DNA from: Streptomyces sp. NBC_00582
GTDB taxonomy: Bacteria > Actinomycetota > Actinomycetes > Streptomycetales > Streptomycetaceae
DNA length: 64,000 nt
Assembly: GCF_036345155.1 (NCBI RefSeq)
Contig: NZ_CP107772.1
Span: 9,052,001 to 9,116,000, forward strand
Reading direction: 5' to 3'
The notes beneath the pieces are model-generated. The model was not told where the DNA came from, made no database searches, and worked only from the letters and a program-made list of their open reading frames with translations. Of this stretch, positions 1-8,817 are shown piece after piece. Within the stretch, counting starts at the first letter, position 1. Each line of letters begins with the position of its first letter. A program made the translations under genes and the position numbers.

Positions 1-2
1 GC

Positions 3-863
3 GCCCGCCGCGCGGCCGACGCCCACCTGGAGACCCGCGCGGCGGAGGCGGCGGCCGCGGAGGACTTCGACCCCCTGCGCATCCGCCCCTTCGCGGAACC
101 GGCGGTCACGACGGAGGACACCGGGAACTTAGCCACCCGGCCGGTCACCGGAGCCACGGGCGCACCGGTGCCGTGGTCCCCGGAGGAACGGCCTGAGGAG
201 GCCGCGGAAGGGGCCCAGGAAGGGGCCGAGGGGGCGGGAGGGGCTGGAGAAGCCGAGGGGTCCCCAGTGACCGGTGGCCGCCGACGGCCCCGGCGGCTCG
301 TCCAGCTCACCGGGGTCGGAGCGGCCGCCGCGGTGCTGGTGACGGGAGGTGCCGTCGCCGCGCTGTTCAGCTACCAGAGCCCCTCGAGGGGCAGCGCGGG
401 CCCCGAGGACATACGGGCCAGCGTGCCGGCCGGGGCCACCGGGACCGGCACCGCCGCCACCGGCCCGACGGCCTCGGCGTCCCCGACGCCGACCTCCGCG
501 AGCCCGACCCCGTCACAGAGCGCCACCCCCACCGAGAGCGCCGCGACCTCCACGGAATCCGCCGAGCCGACCGCGTCCCCGACCGGCACCGGAGCCACCT
601 CCACCGCGGCCCCCGCTCCCAGCCCCACCGGCGGACCGTCCCCGGTGCTCCGCCCCGGCGACCGCGGCCCCGAGGTCACCGAACTCCAACTCCGCCTGCA
701 GCAGGCAGGGTTCTACAGCGGAGACGCCGACGGCGAGTACGGCAGCGCCGTCGAGGCCGCCGTCCGCAACTACCAGCTCGCCCGGCTCGTCCTCACGGAC
801 GAGTCGGGCGTCTACGCGACGGCGACCCGGGCCGCCCTGGAGTCCGAGACCTCGGAGCCCTGA
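3..863 (+). CDS. Membrane-anchored peptidoglycan-binding protein, 5' end outside the window
   Basis: The frame is open from base 3, so the start lies upstream of the window. The reading EDFDPLRIRPF near the left edge is, from memory, typical of the N-terminal cytosolic part of Streptomyces peptidoglycan-binding proteins. Visible order: acidic cytosolic segment, basic RRRPRR, one membrane segment (about 307-366), a long Ser/Thr/Pro/Ala linker, then a C-terminal PG_binding_1 domain (about 640-850) with GDRGPEVTELQLRLQQAGFY. It probably spans the membrane once and holds peptidoglycan outside. A GTG at 168 could serve as an internal start but has no Shine-Dalgarno sequence. Codon 129-131 is TTA, so translation probably needs the bldA tRNA. 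It converges on the GH43 remnant with a 6-bp gap. Confidence 0.75.
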   Translation, partial: ARRAADAHLETRAAEAAAAEDFDPLRIRPFAEPAVTTEDTGNLATRPVTGATGAPVPWSPEERPEEAAEGAQEGAEGAGGAGEAEGSPVTGGRRRPRRLVQLTGVGAAAAVLVTGGAVAALFSYQSPSRGSAGPEDIRASVPAGATGTGTAATGPTASASPTPTSASPTPSQSATPTESAATSTESAEPTASPTGTGATSTAAPAPSPTGGPSPVLRPGDRGPEVTELQLRLQQAGFYSGDADGEYGSAVEAAVRNYQLARLVLTDESGVYATATRAALESETSEP

Positions 864-869
864 GCCGGG

Positions 870-1199
870 CTATGCGCCCGAGGGCGCCGGCAGGGAGACA
901 CCGAGGGCCACCGGGGTGCCGAAGTTCGGGGTGCCGTCCGCGTTCCGGGTGAGCTTCAGCGCCCGGGTCGTGCGGTTCATGTCGCAGCCGCCGCCCGCCG
1001 AGGAGTTGGCGTGGTACACCATCCAGTCCTCGGTCCCGTCGGGCGACTTGAAGAAGCCGTTGTGGCCCGGGCCGTACACCCCGTTGGCGTCGGACCGCTG
1101 GAAGACCGGGTTCGGCGACTTGACCCAGGACGAGGAGCTGAGCGGATCGCCCCCGTTGCAGGTGAGCATGCCGAGTTTGCAGTCGGGTGTGGAGCAATG
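870..1199 (-). pseudogene. C-terminal remnant of a GH43 alpha-L-arabinofuranosidase
   Basis: The frame encodes about 110 residues beginning HCSTPDCKLGML and continuing with SPNPVFQRSDANGVYGPGHN, MVYHANSSAGGGCDMNRT and a normal C-terminus with a TAG stop at 870. This reads as the end of a secreted GH43 exo-arabinofuranosidase, a family that cleaves arabinose side chains from arabinan and arabinogalactan. The N-terminal 200 or more residues, including the catalytic Asp residues and the signal peptide, are missing. The homology stops at about 1197-1199, where a GH127 fragment starts on the other strand. An ATG at 1169 would give a 99-residue product, but it could not be catalytic. The family call rests on remembered GH43 C-termini. 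Confidence 0.7.
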
Positions 1200-2072
1200 G
1201 AGCGGACCCCGTTCAACGTCGTCGCCACCTCACCGGCCGAGGACGGCCGGGCCTTCTTCTACGCCAACACCCTGCACCGCCGCCGCCGGGGCACCGTGCC
1301 GCCGGTGGACGCCGAGAGCCCGCGCGCAGATTCCGGCCTGCGCGCGCCTGGTTCGCGGTGTCGTGCCGTCCGGCCAACGTGGCCCGCACCCTGGCCGCGC
1401 TCCCCGCCTACCTGGCCACGGAGGACGACCACGGCCCCCAGCTCCACCAGTACGCCGACGCGGAGATCTCCACCGCCGGCATCGGGCTGACCATGCGCAC
1501 CGACTACCCGACGGACGGACGCGTGACCGTACGGATCGACCGGTCCCCGGAACCGCCCGTGGACCCTGCCGCTGCGCGTGCCCGAGTGGGCGGACGGCGG
1601 CACGGCCCGGCTGGTCGACCCGGACGGCGTCCGCCGTACCGCCCGGCGGGGCACGGCCACGGTCACCCGTGTCTTCCGCGCCGGCGACGAGGTCCCTCTC
1701 GAACTGCCCGTCGCGCCCCGCTGGACCGAGGCCGACCCGCGCGTAGACGCCGTACGCGGCACGGTCGCCGTGCAGCGCGGGCCGCTCGTGTACTGCGCCG
1801 AGTCCGTGGACCTCCCGGACGGCCGGGAGACCGACGCGATCCGCGTGGACACCTCCGCCGCGCCGCGGAACGGCCCCGACGGCACCGTGGTCGCGCCCGG
1901 GGAACTCACCGCACCCGACGCACGGGCCTGGCCGTACCGACCGCTCGACCGGACCCCCTCGTCCGCCGCCGCCGCCGACCGCACCGGCATCGTTCTCGTG
2001 CCCTACCACTCCCGGGCCGACCGGGGCCCGTCGACGATGCGGGTGTGGCTGCCGACGACCGGCCCCCACTGA
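1197..2072 (+). pseudogene. Truncated, twice frameshifted GH127 beta-L-arabinofuranosidase
   Basis: Three successive frames together spell the C-terminal half of a GH127 (DUF1680) enzyme. Frame 3 from 1197 gives ERTPFNVVATSPAEDGRAFFY; frame 2 (about 1350-1570) gives WFAVSCRPANVARTLAALPAY and GLTMRTDYPTDGRV; frame 3 from about 1578 gives EWADGGTARLVDPDGVRR to the stop at 2070-2072. WFAVSC.PPNVARTL is a family hallmark containing metal-binding Cys residues. Shifts fall near 1340-1350 and 1565-1578, and the first 300 or so residues are absent. GH127 enzymes release beta-L-arabinofuranose from plant glycoproteins. Two independent shifts plus the missing N-terminus make this a dead gene; sequencing error could explain a shift but not the truncation. 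Confidence 0.75.
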
Positions 2073-2179
2073 CCCCGCCCGCGGGCCGGGCTGACCTTCC
2101 TCGACGTCCTCCGGGCGGGAGCGCCGTTCCCGTCCCGGGCCCGCTTCGTGCACGCGGTGCCAGCGCTCGCCGGCGCCCC

Positions 2180-5100
2180 TCAGCGCCGTACGAGCGTGAT
2201 CCGGTACGTCGTCGTCCGTGAGCCGTCCTCGGCGGTCACGGCGACGACGGCCAGGGCACGTCCGGCCTCGCGGGTCCGTGTGACCGTGACCGTCGCGTAC
2301 GGGTCGCGGGGTGTCGCCGTCACGACGGCCTGGGCGGGGTCGGCGCTCACCACGCGGTAGTCGGTCGTCCCCGGGTCGAAGGCCGCGACCGGGACGCCGG
2401 CCACCTCGATCGATCCGGCGGCCGCGTCGGCGGAGACCCCTGCCGTCCTGCCGTACACCTCGACCTCGCTCATCGTCATGTATCCGCCGGCCCGTGCCGT
2501 CATCACCAGCCGCACCCCGGTCGCCGGACCCGCCCTCAGCGGTACGTCGACCACCGGTGTGCCCTCCGTCCCGACCGGGATCTCGTCGCTCGCGTCGGTC
2601 CAGGCCCCGGCGGAGTCGCGCACCTGCGCCTTCAGGCTCGCCGGGAAGGAGGCGCTGCTCCCGTCCCGGTAGAAGCGCGCCACGAGCCGGGTGAGGTCGC
2701 GGGCCGTCGGCAGGGTGAAGGTGACGGTGTCGGAGGGGTTCTTGGTGGACCCCGGCTTCCAGTTGGACCAGGCCTTCTCGGTCGTGTCGCCGTTGCGCAG
2801 GCGCTCGGCGGAGTAGCCGCTCTCGGTGAAGGTGGCCGCGACGGAGACGGCGGGGTCCGGCGCGAGGTTGGTCTCGACCGGCTCGGTGACCTGGACCCGT
2901 ACGGTCGCCGCGACCGTGCCGCCGTCCACCACCCGCGCGGTGCCGCGCAGGGTCACGACCCCCGCCCGCGCGAACGCCCCCTCGGGCGCGGGCTCCCAGG
3001 CCACCGGCAGATCGGTCCGGCCGCCGTGCGCGCCCACGCCGACGACCGTGGCAGGCAAACGGGGGCTCCCGCCGACGTAGGTCTTGGCCCGGCCGGGCAG
3101 CGTCGCGGTGACGGTGTCGACGGTGACGACCGCCTGCGCGGGGATCTCCCGGCCGAGCGGGTCGGTGGCCCGGCCGGTGACCCGGACCGTGCCGGGCTCG
3201 CGCCAGGACCGGTCCGGGGGGAGCCGCCACACCACGGGGAGGGAGCCGCGGGCGCCGTCGCGGTACACGGGGGTCACCGTCGAGGGGAGTTCCGGCGTCC
3301 GGCCGGGGGTGGTGAACACCGTGGCCGGGTCGGTGCGCAGCACGGTCTCGTCCATGACGGTCCAGCGCTGGTTCGCCGCCGAGGTCGGGGTGTACGTCGA
3401 CACCGGGGCGCCGTCCGCCGTGGACTGTCCGGTGACGTCCAGGAGGCGGCCGGTCGCGGCGTTGACGAGGGTCCAGGTGCCGTCGCCTGTGGTGGACAGG
3501 ATCCACTGCGCGGCGGCGCCGGGCTCGCCGTCGGCGGGGTCCTCCAGGACGGCCCGGTCGTCCCGTACGGCGAGCCGTCGGCCGGTGGCGGCGCCGACGA
3601 CGGTGTAGCGCTCACGGTTGCCGCTGCCCCGCGTCACCTTCTCGACGCGCCAGAGCTGCGGTGCCGCGGAGGCGTCGGTCGTACGGATCACCGGCGCGCC
3701 GCCGTCCTGCGCCGGGGTGAGCGACTTCCCGCTCTGGGCGCCCTGGAGGCGGTAGACGTGCCCCGGCCGGACGAGTGCGGCGTCCTTCGCCACCCCGCCG
3801 ACGCCCGAGACCAGGAAGGTCGTGACGGACTTCGCGGGGACGGTGAGCGTGGCCGACCGGCCGCCGACGGGGACCGGGGTGCCCCGGACCAGGGCGCCGT
3901 CCGCGCTCGTGACCACGGGGGTGACGGTGGCGCCCGGCGCGATCCTGCCGAACCGCGAGAGGTCGAGGGTCACGGTGCGGGCGGTCGTGCCGCCGTTGAC
4001 GTGCACGACGGTCGCCGCACGGCCCGACCGGGCGACGGCGGCCACACTGGAGGTGTCGTCGACCTTCACGAAGTGGTCGCCGGGGCGGATGTAGTGGGTG
4101 AAGTTCCGGATCGTGTGGAACTTCGCGTTGGTGCGGATCGGGCAGGTCTCCAGGGTGTCGGCGGCGGTGCAGGTGAACGGGACGTGGATGCTGCCCCAGT
4201 TCTTGCCCGCCGCGGCCTGCGGGATCGCGTCCTCGACCGGCTGCCAGAACACCCAGGCGGAGGGCTCGAGTTCGCGGATGTCGTCGACCATCCGGCCGGC
4301 GATGCCGAGCCCCGGTTCCATGCCGGTGAAGTCGGTACCGGTGCCCCAGGTGCCCTCCACCTCGCTCATCCAGAGCTTCTTGTCCGCGCCCTTGGCGACG
4401 TCCCGGGCGCCGGTGCGCCCAGCGGTGCCGTAGGTGTGGACGTTGAGCTGGTCGACGGCGGCGCGGGCGGAGGCGTCGTAGGCGTTCCAGTTCTGTGTGA
4501 AGAGCGTGGGGTTGGTCTCGTCCATGGCCGAGACGCGGGCGTCGGTCGAGGCGCCCCGAAGGGCCTTGTCGAGGGCGAGGAGCACCTTCTGCTGGAGGGC
4601 GGGACCGGCGTGCGCGCCCTCCTGACGGCCGCCCGTGGGCTGACCGTCGGCGCCCAACTGGGTGCCCCAGTAGGTGGTGTTGGGCTCGTTGAGCGGATCG
4701 ATGGTGTCGAAGGTGATGCCGTGTTCCCGCTCCAGTCGCTCGGTCACGCGGACGAGGTAGGCGGCGAAGTCGTCGACGCGGTCCGCGCGGATCTGGTCGG
4801 CGCCGGAGTCGAGGCCGCCGGAGACGTAGCCACTGACCGTCTGGAACCAGGGCGGCGAGTTGCTGAACGCCTCCCAGCGGGTGACCTTGTCCTTGATCTG
4901 GTCCACCCACCAGCGCTGTCCCGCGTCGGCGTCCCAGTTCCAGTGGCCGGGATCGTTCGGGTCCCACCAGTCCGTGTCCGTGCGGGTGGTGCCCTCGGGG
5001 GCCTTCCAGAAGCCCTCCATGGTCGCGCCCGTCTTCATGTAGTCGGTGCGGACGTCGGGCGCGTTGCCGCCGCCGATGTTGTAGCGCGCGATGTTCAGGC

Positions 5101-5368
5101 GCAGCCCGTCCTCGCCGAACAGCAGGTCGACCAGCCGGCGCCGGATGGGCTCGGGGTAGCCGCCGGTGGCGTTGGCGAACCAGACGAGGCTCGTCCCCCA
5201 GCCCTCGAACTCCTGCTGCCGGTACGAGGGATCGATCCGCACGGTCACCGCGCTCGGTGCCGGGGTGTCCGCGGCGGCGGCCGGGGCGGGGACGGTGACG
5301 AGGCCCGCGCCGAGCACCAGGGGCACGGCCGGTGCCACCGCCCGGATCATGCGCTGTCGTCCGGACAT
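2180..5368 (-). CDS. Secreted multidomain GH30 endo-beta-1,6-galactanase-like enzyme
   Basis: The predicted protein has 1062 residues. A signal peptide (about 1-33, ending APAAAAAD) precedes a GH30 TIM-barrel and beta domain (about 40-520). E228 in DPLNEPN is the likely acid/base and E336 in LWMSEVEGTW the likely nucleophile. Downstream are a ricin-type lectin domain (about 535-680), bacterial Ig-like segments (about 700-850), a discoidin/F5-8C-like domain (about 855-980) and a cadherin-like tail. Family knowledge points to cleavage of beta-1,6-galactan side chains of type II arabinogalactan, fitting the arabinofuranosidase remnants next door. The ATG at 5368 is chosen because AAGGGAG lies 5 nt upstream; an upstream GTG at 5401 lacks such a site. 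Product naming within GH30 is inference. Confidence 0.85.
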   Translation of the reverse strand: MSGRQRMIRAVAPAVPLVLGAGLVTVPAPAAAADTPAPSAVTVRIDPSYRQQEFEGWGTSLVWFANATGGYPEPIRRRLVDLLFGEDGLRLNIARYNIGGGNAPDVRTDYMKTGATMEGFWKAPEGTTRTDTDWWDPNDPGHWNWDADAGQRWWVDQIKDKVTRWEAFSNSPPWFQTVSGYVSGGLDSGADQIRADRVDDFAAYLVRVTERLEREHGITFDTIDPLNEPNTTYWGTQLGADGQPTGGRQEGAHAGPALQQKVLLALDKALRGASTDARVSAMDETNPTLFTQNWNAYDASARAAVDQLNVHTYGTAGRTGARDVAKGADKKLWMSEVEGTWGTGTDFTGMEPGLGIAGRMVDDIRELEPSAWVFWQPVEDAIPQAAAGKNWGSIHVPFTCTAADTLETCPIRTNAKFHTIRNFTHYIRPGDHFVKVDDTSSVAAVARSGRAATVVHVNGGTTARTVTLDLSRFGRIAPGATVTPVVTSADGALVRGTPVPVGGRSATLTVPAKSVTTFLVSGVGGVAKDAALVRPGHVYRLQGAQSGKSLTPAQDGGAPVIRTTDASAAPQLWRVEKVTRGSGNRERYTVVGAATGRRLAVRDDRAVLEDPADGEPGAAAQWILSTTGDGTWTLVNAATGRLLDVTGQSTADGAPVSTYTPTSAANQRWTVMDETVLRTDPATVFTTPGRTPELPSTVTPVYRDGARGSLPVVWRLPPDRSWREPGTVRVTGRATDPLGREIPAQAVVTVDTVTATLPGRAKTYVGGSPRLPATVVGVGAHGGRTDLPVAWEPAPEGAFARAGVVTLRGTARVVDGGTVAATVRVQVTEPVETNLAPDPAVSVAATFTESGYSAERLRNGDTTEKAWSNWKPGSTKNPSDTVTFTLPTARDLTRLVARFYRDGSSASFPASLKAQVRDSAGAWTDASDEIPVGTEGTPVVDVPLRAGPATGVRLVMTARAGGYMTMSEVEVYGRTAGVSADAAAGSIEVAGVPVAAFDPGTTDYRVVSADPAQAVVTATPRDPYATVTVTRTREAGRALAVVAVTAEDGSRTTTYRITLVRR

Positions 5369-5432
5369 GGGACTCCCTTGTGGAGAGGCACGCAGAGACA
5401 CGGAATCGACCAGAAGCGATCAGTCTCGGATA

Positions 5433-5455
5433 TGCTCAACGAACAGTAATGAGCA
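5433..5455. promoter_or_regulatory. Candidate operator upstream of the GH30 gene
   Basis: TGCTCA (5433-5438) and TGAGCA (5450-5455) form a perfect 6-bp inverted repeat with an 11-nt spacer, 65-87 bp upstream of the GH30 start. The position suits a regulator site. No partner regulator is evident and the arms are short, so this is weak. Confidence 0.25.
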
Positions 5456-5489
5456 CGTCAAGACAGCGGGTCTCCGCCAGGGAGGGGAA

Positions 5490-6911
5490 TCAGCCCGCGG
5501 CCGGGGTCAGTTCGGCCAGCAGCAGGGTGCGGTCGTCGGCGCCGGGAGTGCCCGACGGCAGACGCAGGAGCCGGTCGCACAGGGCGGCCAGCGCACCCGG
5601 GTCGCCGCTGTCGGCGGGCTCGGCGACGGCCTCGTCCAGGGCCCGCGCCAGCCGCCCGATCTCCTGGTCTATGTCGGCCTCGCGGGACTCCACCAGACCG
5701 TCGCTGTACAGCGCGAGCAGCGCCGGCTCCGGCAGGGTGAGCACCGTCGGCTCATAGGTGCCCGTGCCGAGGCCGAGCGGCAGACCCGCGCCGGTCAGGG
5801 CCACCGGGGAGGTGCGCCCGTCAGGGCCGCGCAGCAGCGGCGGCGGATGCCCCGCCCCCACCAGGGAACAGGTCCGCTCCCGCGCGTCCCACTCGGCGTA
5901 CACACAGGTCGCGAAGGAGGCCCCGGGTGTCTCACTGGCGAGCGCGTCGAGCCGCCGTATGAGCTCGGCCGCCGGGATGTCCAGCCCCGCCAGGGTGCGC
6001 AGGGCCGTGCGCAGCTGGATCATCGCCACGGCCGACTCCGGGCCGTGCCCCATCGCGTCCCCGACGATCAGACCGACCCGGTCGCCCGGCCGCCGCAGCA
6101 CGTCGTACCAGTCGCCGCCGACCACGCTGCCCTTCCCCGCGGGGAGACAGCCGTGCGCTATCCGGCACCCTTCGAGCTTCTGCGCCGGACCCGGCGGCAG
6201 GCTGTCGCGGATGGCGAGGGCGGTGCGGCGCTCGCGCTCGTAGCGGCGCGCGTTGTCCAGGGCCACGCAGGCCTTGGCGGCCAGCGCCTCCACGGCGGCC
6301 ACGTCGCCGGGCCGGAACGGCGCCCGCCCCTCCATCCGGGTGCACGTCATGAGACCGATCGGGACGCCCCGCAGCCGCAGCGGGACGACCAGGAAGGAGC
6401 CCACGCGCAGCAGGTCGCCCCGGCGCGCCTCACCGTCCCCCGAGGTCACGAGCCGCTCGGCCATGTACGGGTCCACCTTGTCGAGGATCTGGGCGTGCCC
6501 GGCCACGAGGGCCTGACCGTACGGCGTGTCGCGGGGGAAGGACACCATCTCCCCGACCGGCAGCACCCCCTCCCAGTCCTCGACGGCCCCGGGCCCCACC
6601 CGCAGCGCCAGCCGACGGGCCTCCGCGGGCGCGTCGGGGGCCGGGTGCGCGGCCGGGTGGGAGTCCTCCTCGCGCCGCCAGCGCTCCAGCAGGAACAGCG
6701 AGGCCGCGTCGCAGAATCCGGGTGTCAGCGCGTGCACGACATGGCTGCCGGTCAGCCGCAGATCGAGTTCCGAGCCGATGACGTCGGCCGCGGGGGAGAA
6801 CACCGACCGACGGCGTGAGGACAGGGGGTCGGGTGAGTCGGTACCGCTGCTGTGCGGGTCGTTCCGCAGGGTCGTGCCTTTCCGGTGGGGCGGTCCGCGC
6901 GGCGGGGACAA
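5490..6911 (-). CDS. GAF-PP2C (SpoIIE/RsbU-type) serine phosphatase
   Basis: The 473-residue protein has a GAF-like sensor half (about 45-235, with SFLVVPLRLRGVPIGLMTCTR) and a PP2C SpoIIE-type phosphatase half (about 245-470). The metal-binding motifs are intact: GGDWYDV, GDAMGHG, GHPPPLL, YSDGLVE and DDRTLLL. Such enzymes dephosphorylate anti-anti-sigma factors in partner-switching control of alternative sigma factors. No sigma or anti-sigma gene is adjacent, so the partner is elsewhere. The start is uncertain: the longest frame begins with TTG at 6911 without a Shine-Dalgarno sequence, and an internal GTG near 6809 is an alternative. It ends just before the GH30 promoter region. Confidence 0.85.
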   Translation of the reverse strand: MSPPRGPPHRKGTTLRNDPHSSGTDSPDPLSSRRRSVFSPAADVIGSELDLRLTGSHVVHALTPGFCDAASLFLLERWRREEDSHPAAHPAPDAPAEARRLALRVGPGAVEDWEGVLPVGEMVSFPRDTPYGQALVAGHAQILDKVDPYMAERLVTSGDGEARRGDLLRVGSFLVVPLRLRGVPIGLMTCTRMEGRAPFRPGDVAAVEALAAKACVALDNARRYERERRTALAIRDSLPPGPAQKLEGCRIAHGCLPAGKGSVVGGDWYDVLRRPGDRVGLIVGDAMGHGPESAVAMIQLRTALRTLAGLDIPAAELIRRLDALASETPGASFATCVYAEWDARERTCSLVGAGHPPPLLRGPDGRTSPVALTGAGLPLGLGTGTYEPTVLTLPEPALLALYSDGLVESREADIDQEIGRLARALDEAVAEPADSGDPGALAALCDRLLRLPSGTPGADDRTLLLAELTPAAG

Positions 6912-7009
6912 CGGATCACCACGCGTAGTCGGCCACTATATGATGAAGCGTCAAGTCGTGAGACGCCTAAGGAAGTTGCCGGCCATCGTGGCAGGTCGGC
7001 GGAGCGCCG

Positions 7010-8713
7010 TCAGGACGGTTCCGCGCGGCCTGCCCGCCACTCCCGGTAGGCGGCCACCGCGGTGGGCAGGGTCGGGAAGATCAGCCCCTCGCCGACGGAC
7101 TCCGTCAGACCGTAGGCGTCCAGGTCGTGCCGCAGGTCCTGCTTCACCCGGGCCAGCGCGAACACCACGTCCCGCCGGGCGAGTTCGCGGCGCAGCTCGT
7201 CGACCGCGTCGAGCGCGGTGATGTCGACCTCCACATTGGCCTCGGCGTTCAGCACGAACCACCGTACCGGTTCGTCCTGCTCGTCGACCGCGGCCAGCGC
7301 CCGGCGCCGGAAGTCCTCCGCGTTGGCGAAGAACAGCGGGGAGTCGTACCGGTACACCAGCAGCCCCGGGATGGTGGTGGCCTGCGGATAGTCGTCGATG
7401 TCGTGCATCCCGGCCAGACCGGGCACCAGCCCCTGCACCGCGTCGTGCGGACGGGCCACCCGGGTCAGCAGCTCCGCCACCGACAGGCCCACGGCGACCA
7501 GCACGCCGTACAGGATGTCCAGGACCAGTACGCCCGCCAGACAGCCGACGGCGAGGAGCAGTTCACGGCGGCGGAAGGAGGCCAGCCGACGGAATCCCGC
7601 CAGGTCGATCATGCGGACCGCGGCATAGACGACGAGCGCGCCGAGGACCGCCGACGGGGTGTGGGTCAGCAGCGGCCCCAGGAAGAGCAGCACCGCGAGC
7701 ACCACCGCCCCCGCGACCAGGGAGTACGCCTGGCTGCGGGCGCCCGCCGAGGAGGCGAGCGCGGTGCGGCTCGCGCTGCTGCTGACCGGGAAGCCGTGCA
7801 GCACCCCCGCGCCCAGGTTGGCCGTGCCCAGCGCCAGGAACTCCTGGTCGGCGTCGAGCTGAGGACTCTCGGGGTCGGCGAACGCGCGCGCGGTGAGCAC
7901 GAAGTCGGTGTACGCGACGAGCAGTACACCCACCGCGGGCAGCACGAGCCGCGGCAGGTCCGACAGACTCGGGAAGGACAGGCTCGGCAGGCCCGAGGGG
8001 ATCTCGCCGATCACCTTCAGGCCGTAGCGCCCGTCCAGGTCGAACAGCGTCACCGCCGAGGTGGCGAGGACCACCGCCAGCAGCGGGCCCGGGACCTTGG
8101 GGAACCATCGGGCCACCGCGAACAGCAGGGCGAGGATGCCGGCCGAGAACAGCACGGTGGCCAGGTGGAGGTCCGGTAGGTTCCGCAGGAACGACCACAT
8201 CTGGGGGAAGAACTTCGAGCCCGTGGTCTCCACCCCGGTCAGCTTGGGAAGCTGGTCCACGATCATGATCAGCGCCACACCGGCCAGATACCCGATCAGG
8301 ACCGGCCGGGACAGCAGGTCCGCGACGAAGCCCAGCCGCAGCAGCCACGCCGCGAGACACAGCAGCCCCACCGTGATGGCCAGCGCGGCCGCGAGCACGG
8401 CGTAGCGCCCCGGGTCCCCGGCCGCGAGCGGGGCCACCACCGTGGCCGTCATCAGCGCGGTCGTCGACTCCGGGCCCACCGACAGCAGCCGGGAGGAGCC
8501 GAACAGCGCGTACAGGCCGAGCGCGGGCAGGATCGCCCACAGCCCGGCCACCGGCGGCAGTCCGGCCACCCCCGCGTACGCCATCACCTGCGGCACGAGA
8601 TACGCCGCGACGGTCACCCCGGCGAGCAGGTCGCCGCGCAGCCAACCACGGCGGTAGCCGGCCAGGACCGTGAGCCCGGGCAGCGGGCGCAACCTCGGCG
8701 GGGCGAGCGACAT
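7010..8713 (-). CDS. SulP-family anion transporter with C-terminal STAS domain
   Basis: The 567-residue protein has about 11-12 hydrophobic segments between residues 20 and 430 and a C-terminal STAS domain (about 440-560, with LNAEANVEVDITALDAVDEL). The first helices carry GVTVAAYLVPQVMAYAGVAG, the classic SulP signature, followed by GPESTTALMTATVV. SulP proteins carry sulfate, bicarbonate or other anions; the substrate cannot be told from sequence. Start ATG 8713 has AAGGAG 5 nt upstream; longer in-frame extensions run into the dacB gene and are not credible. It lies 98 bp upstream of the phosphatase start and 104 bp downstream of dacB, all in the same direction. Confidence 0.9.
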   Translation of the reverse strand: MSLAPPRLRPLPGLTVLAGYRRGWLRGDLLAGVTVAAYLVPQVMAYAGVAGLPPVAGLWAILPALGLYALFGSSRLLSVGPESTTALMTATVVAPLAAGDPGRYAVLAAALAITVGLLCLAAWLLRLGFVADLLSRPVLIGYLAGVALIMIVDQLPKLTGVETTGSKFFPQMWSFLRNLPDLHLATVLFSAGILALLFAVARWFPKVPGPLLAVVLATSAVTLFDLDGRYGLKVIGEIPSGLPSLSFPSLSDLPRLVLPAVGVLLVAYTDFVLTARAFADPESPQLDADQEFLALGTANLGAGVLHGFPVSSSASRTALASSAGARSQAYSLVAGAVVLAVLLFLGPLLTHTPSAVLGALVVYAAVRMIDLAGFRRLASFRRRELLLAVGCLAGVLVLDILYGVLVAVGLSVAELLTRVARPHDAVQGLVPGLAGMHDIDDYPQATTIPGLLVYRYDSPLFFANAEDFRRRALAAVDEQDEPVRWFVLNAEANVEVDITALDAVDELRRELARRDVVFALARVKQDLRHDLDAYGLTESVGEGLIFPTLPTAVAAYREWRAGRAEPS

Positions 8714-8742
8714 GGAACTCCTTCTGCGGACGCCTTCAGCAT

Positions 8743-8757
8743 CCCCCTGGGTGGGGG
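8743..8757 (-). terminator. Possible hairpin between dacB-like gene and sulP-like gene
   Basis: CCCCC (8743-8747) and GGGGG (8753-8757) can form a short G:C stem with a 5-nt loop, 60 bp past the DacB stop and 30 bp before the SulP start. It could attenuate or end the DacB transcript. There is no U tract and only 5 bp, so support is weak. Confidence 0.25.
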
Positions 8758-8817
8758 GCACGCGACAGCATCGCAGGGTGCCGGCGCAGCGGCGGGGCCG
8801 GGCGGTCTGCGCCTGGG

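Noticed and set aside
3026..5449. An 807-residue plus-strand ORF opposite the GH30 gene
   Set aside because: No recognisable domain, and composition mirrors the GH30 codons; GH30 has a start, signal peptide and catalytic motifs.
6934..6954. Strong promoter for the phosphatase at 6911 (TTGACG and TATAGT on the minus strand)
   Set aside because: The hexamers are only 8 nt apart, too close for one promoter; other spacings give poor -10 boxes.
5490..8713. SulP and PP2C phosphatase as one regulatory operon
   Set aside because: They share orientation but are 98 bp apart with a possible promoter between; functional linkage is not supported.
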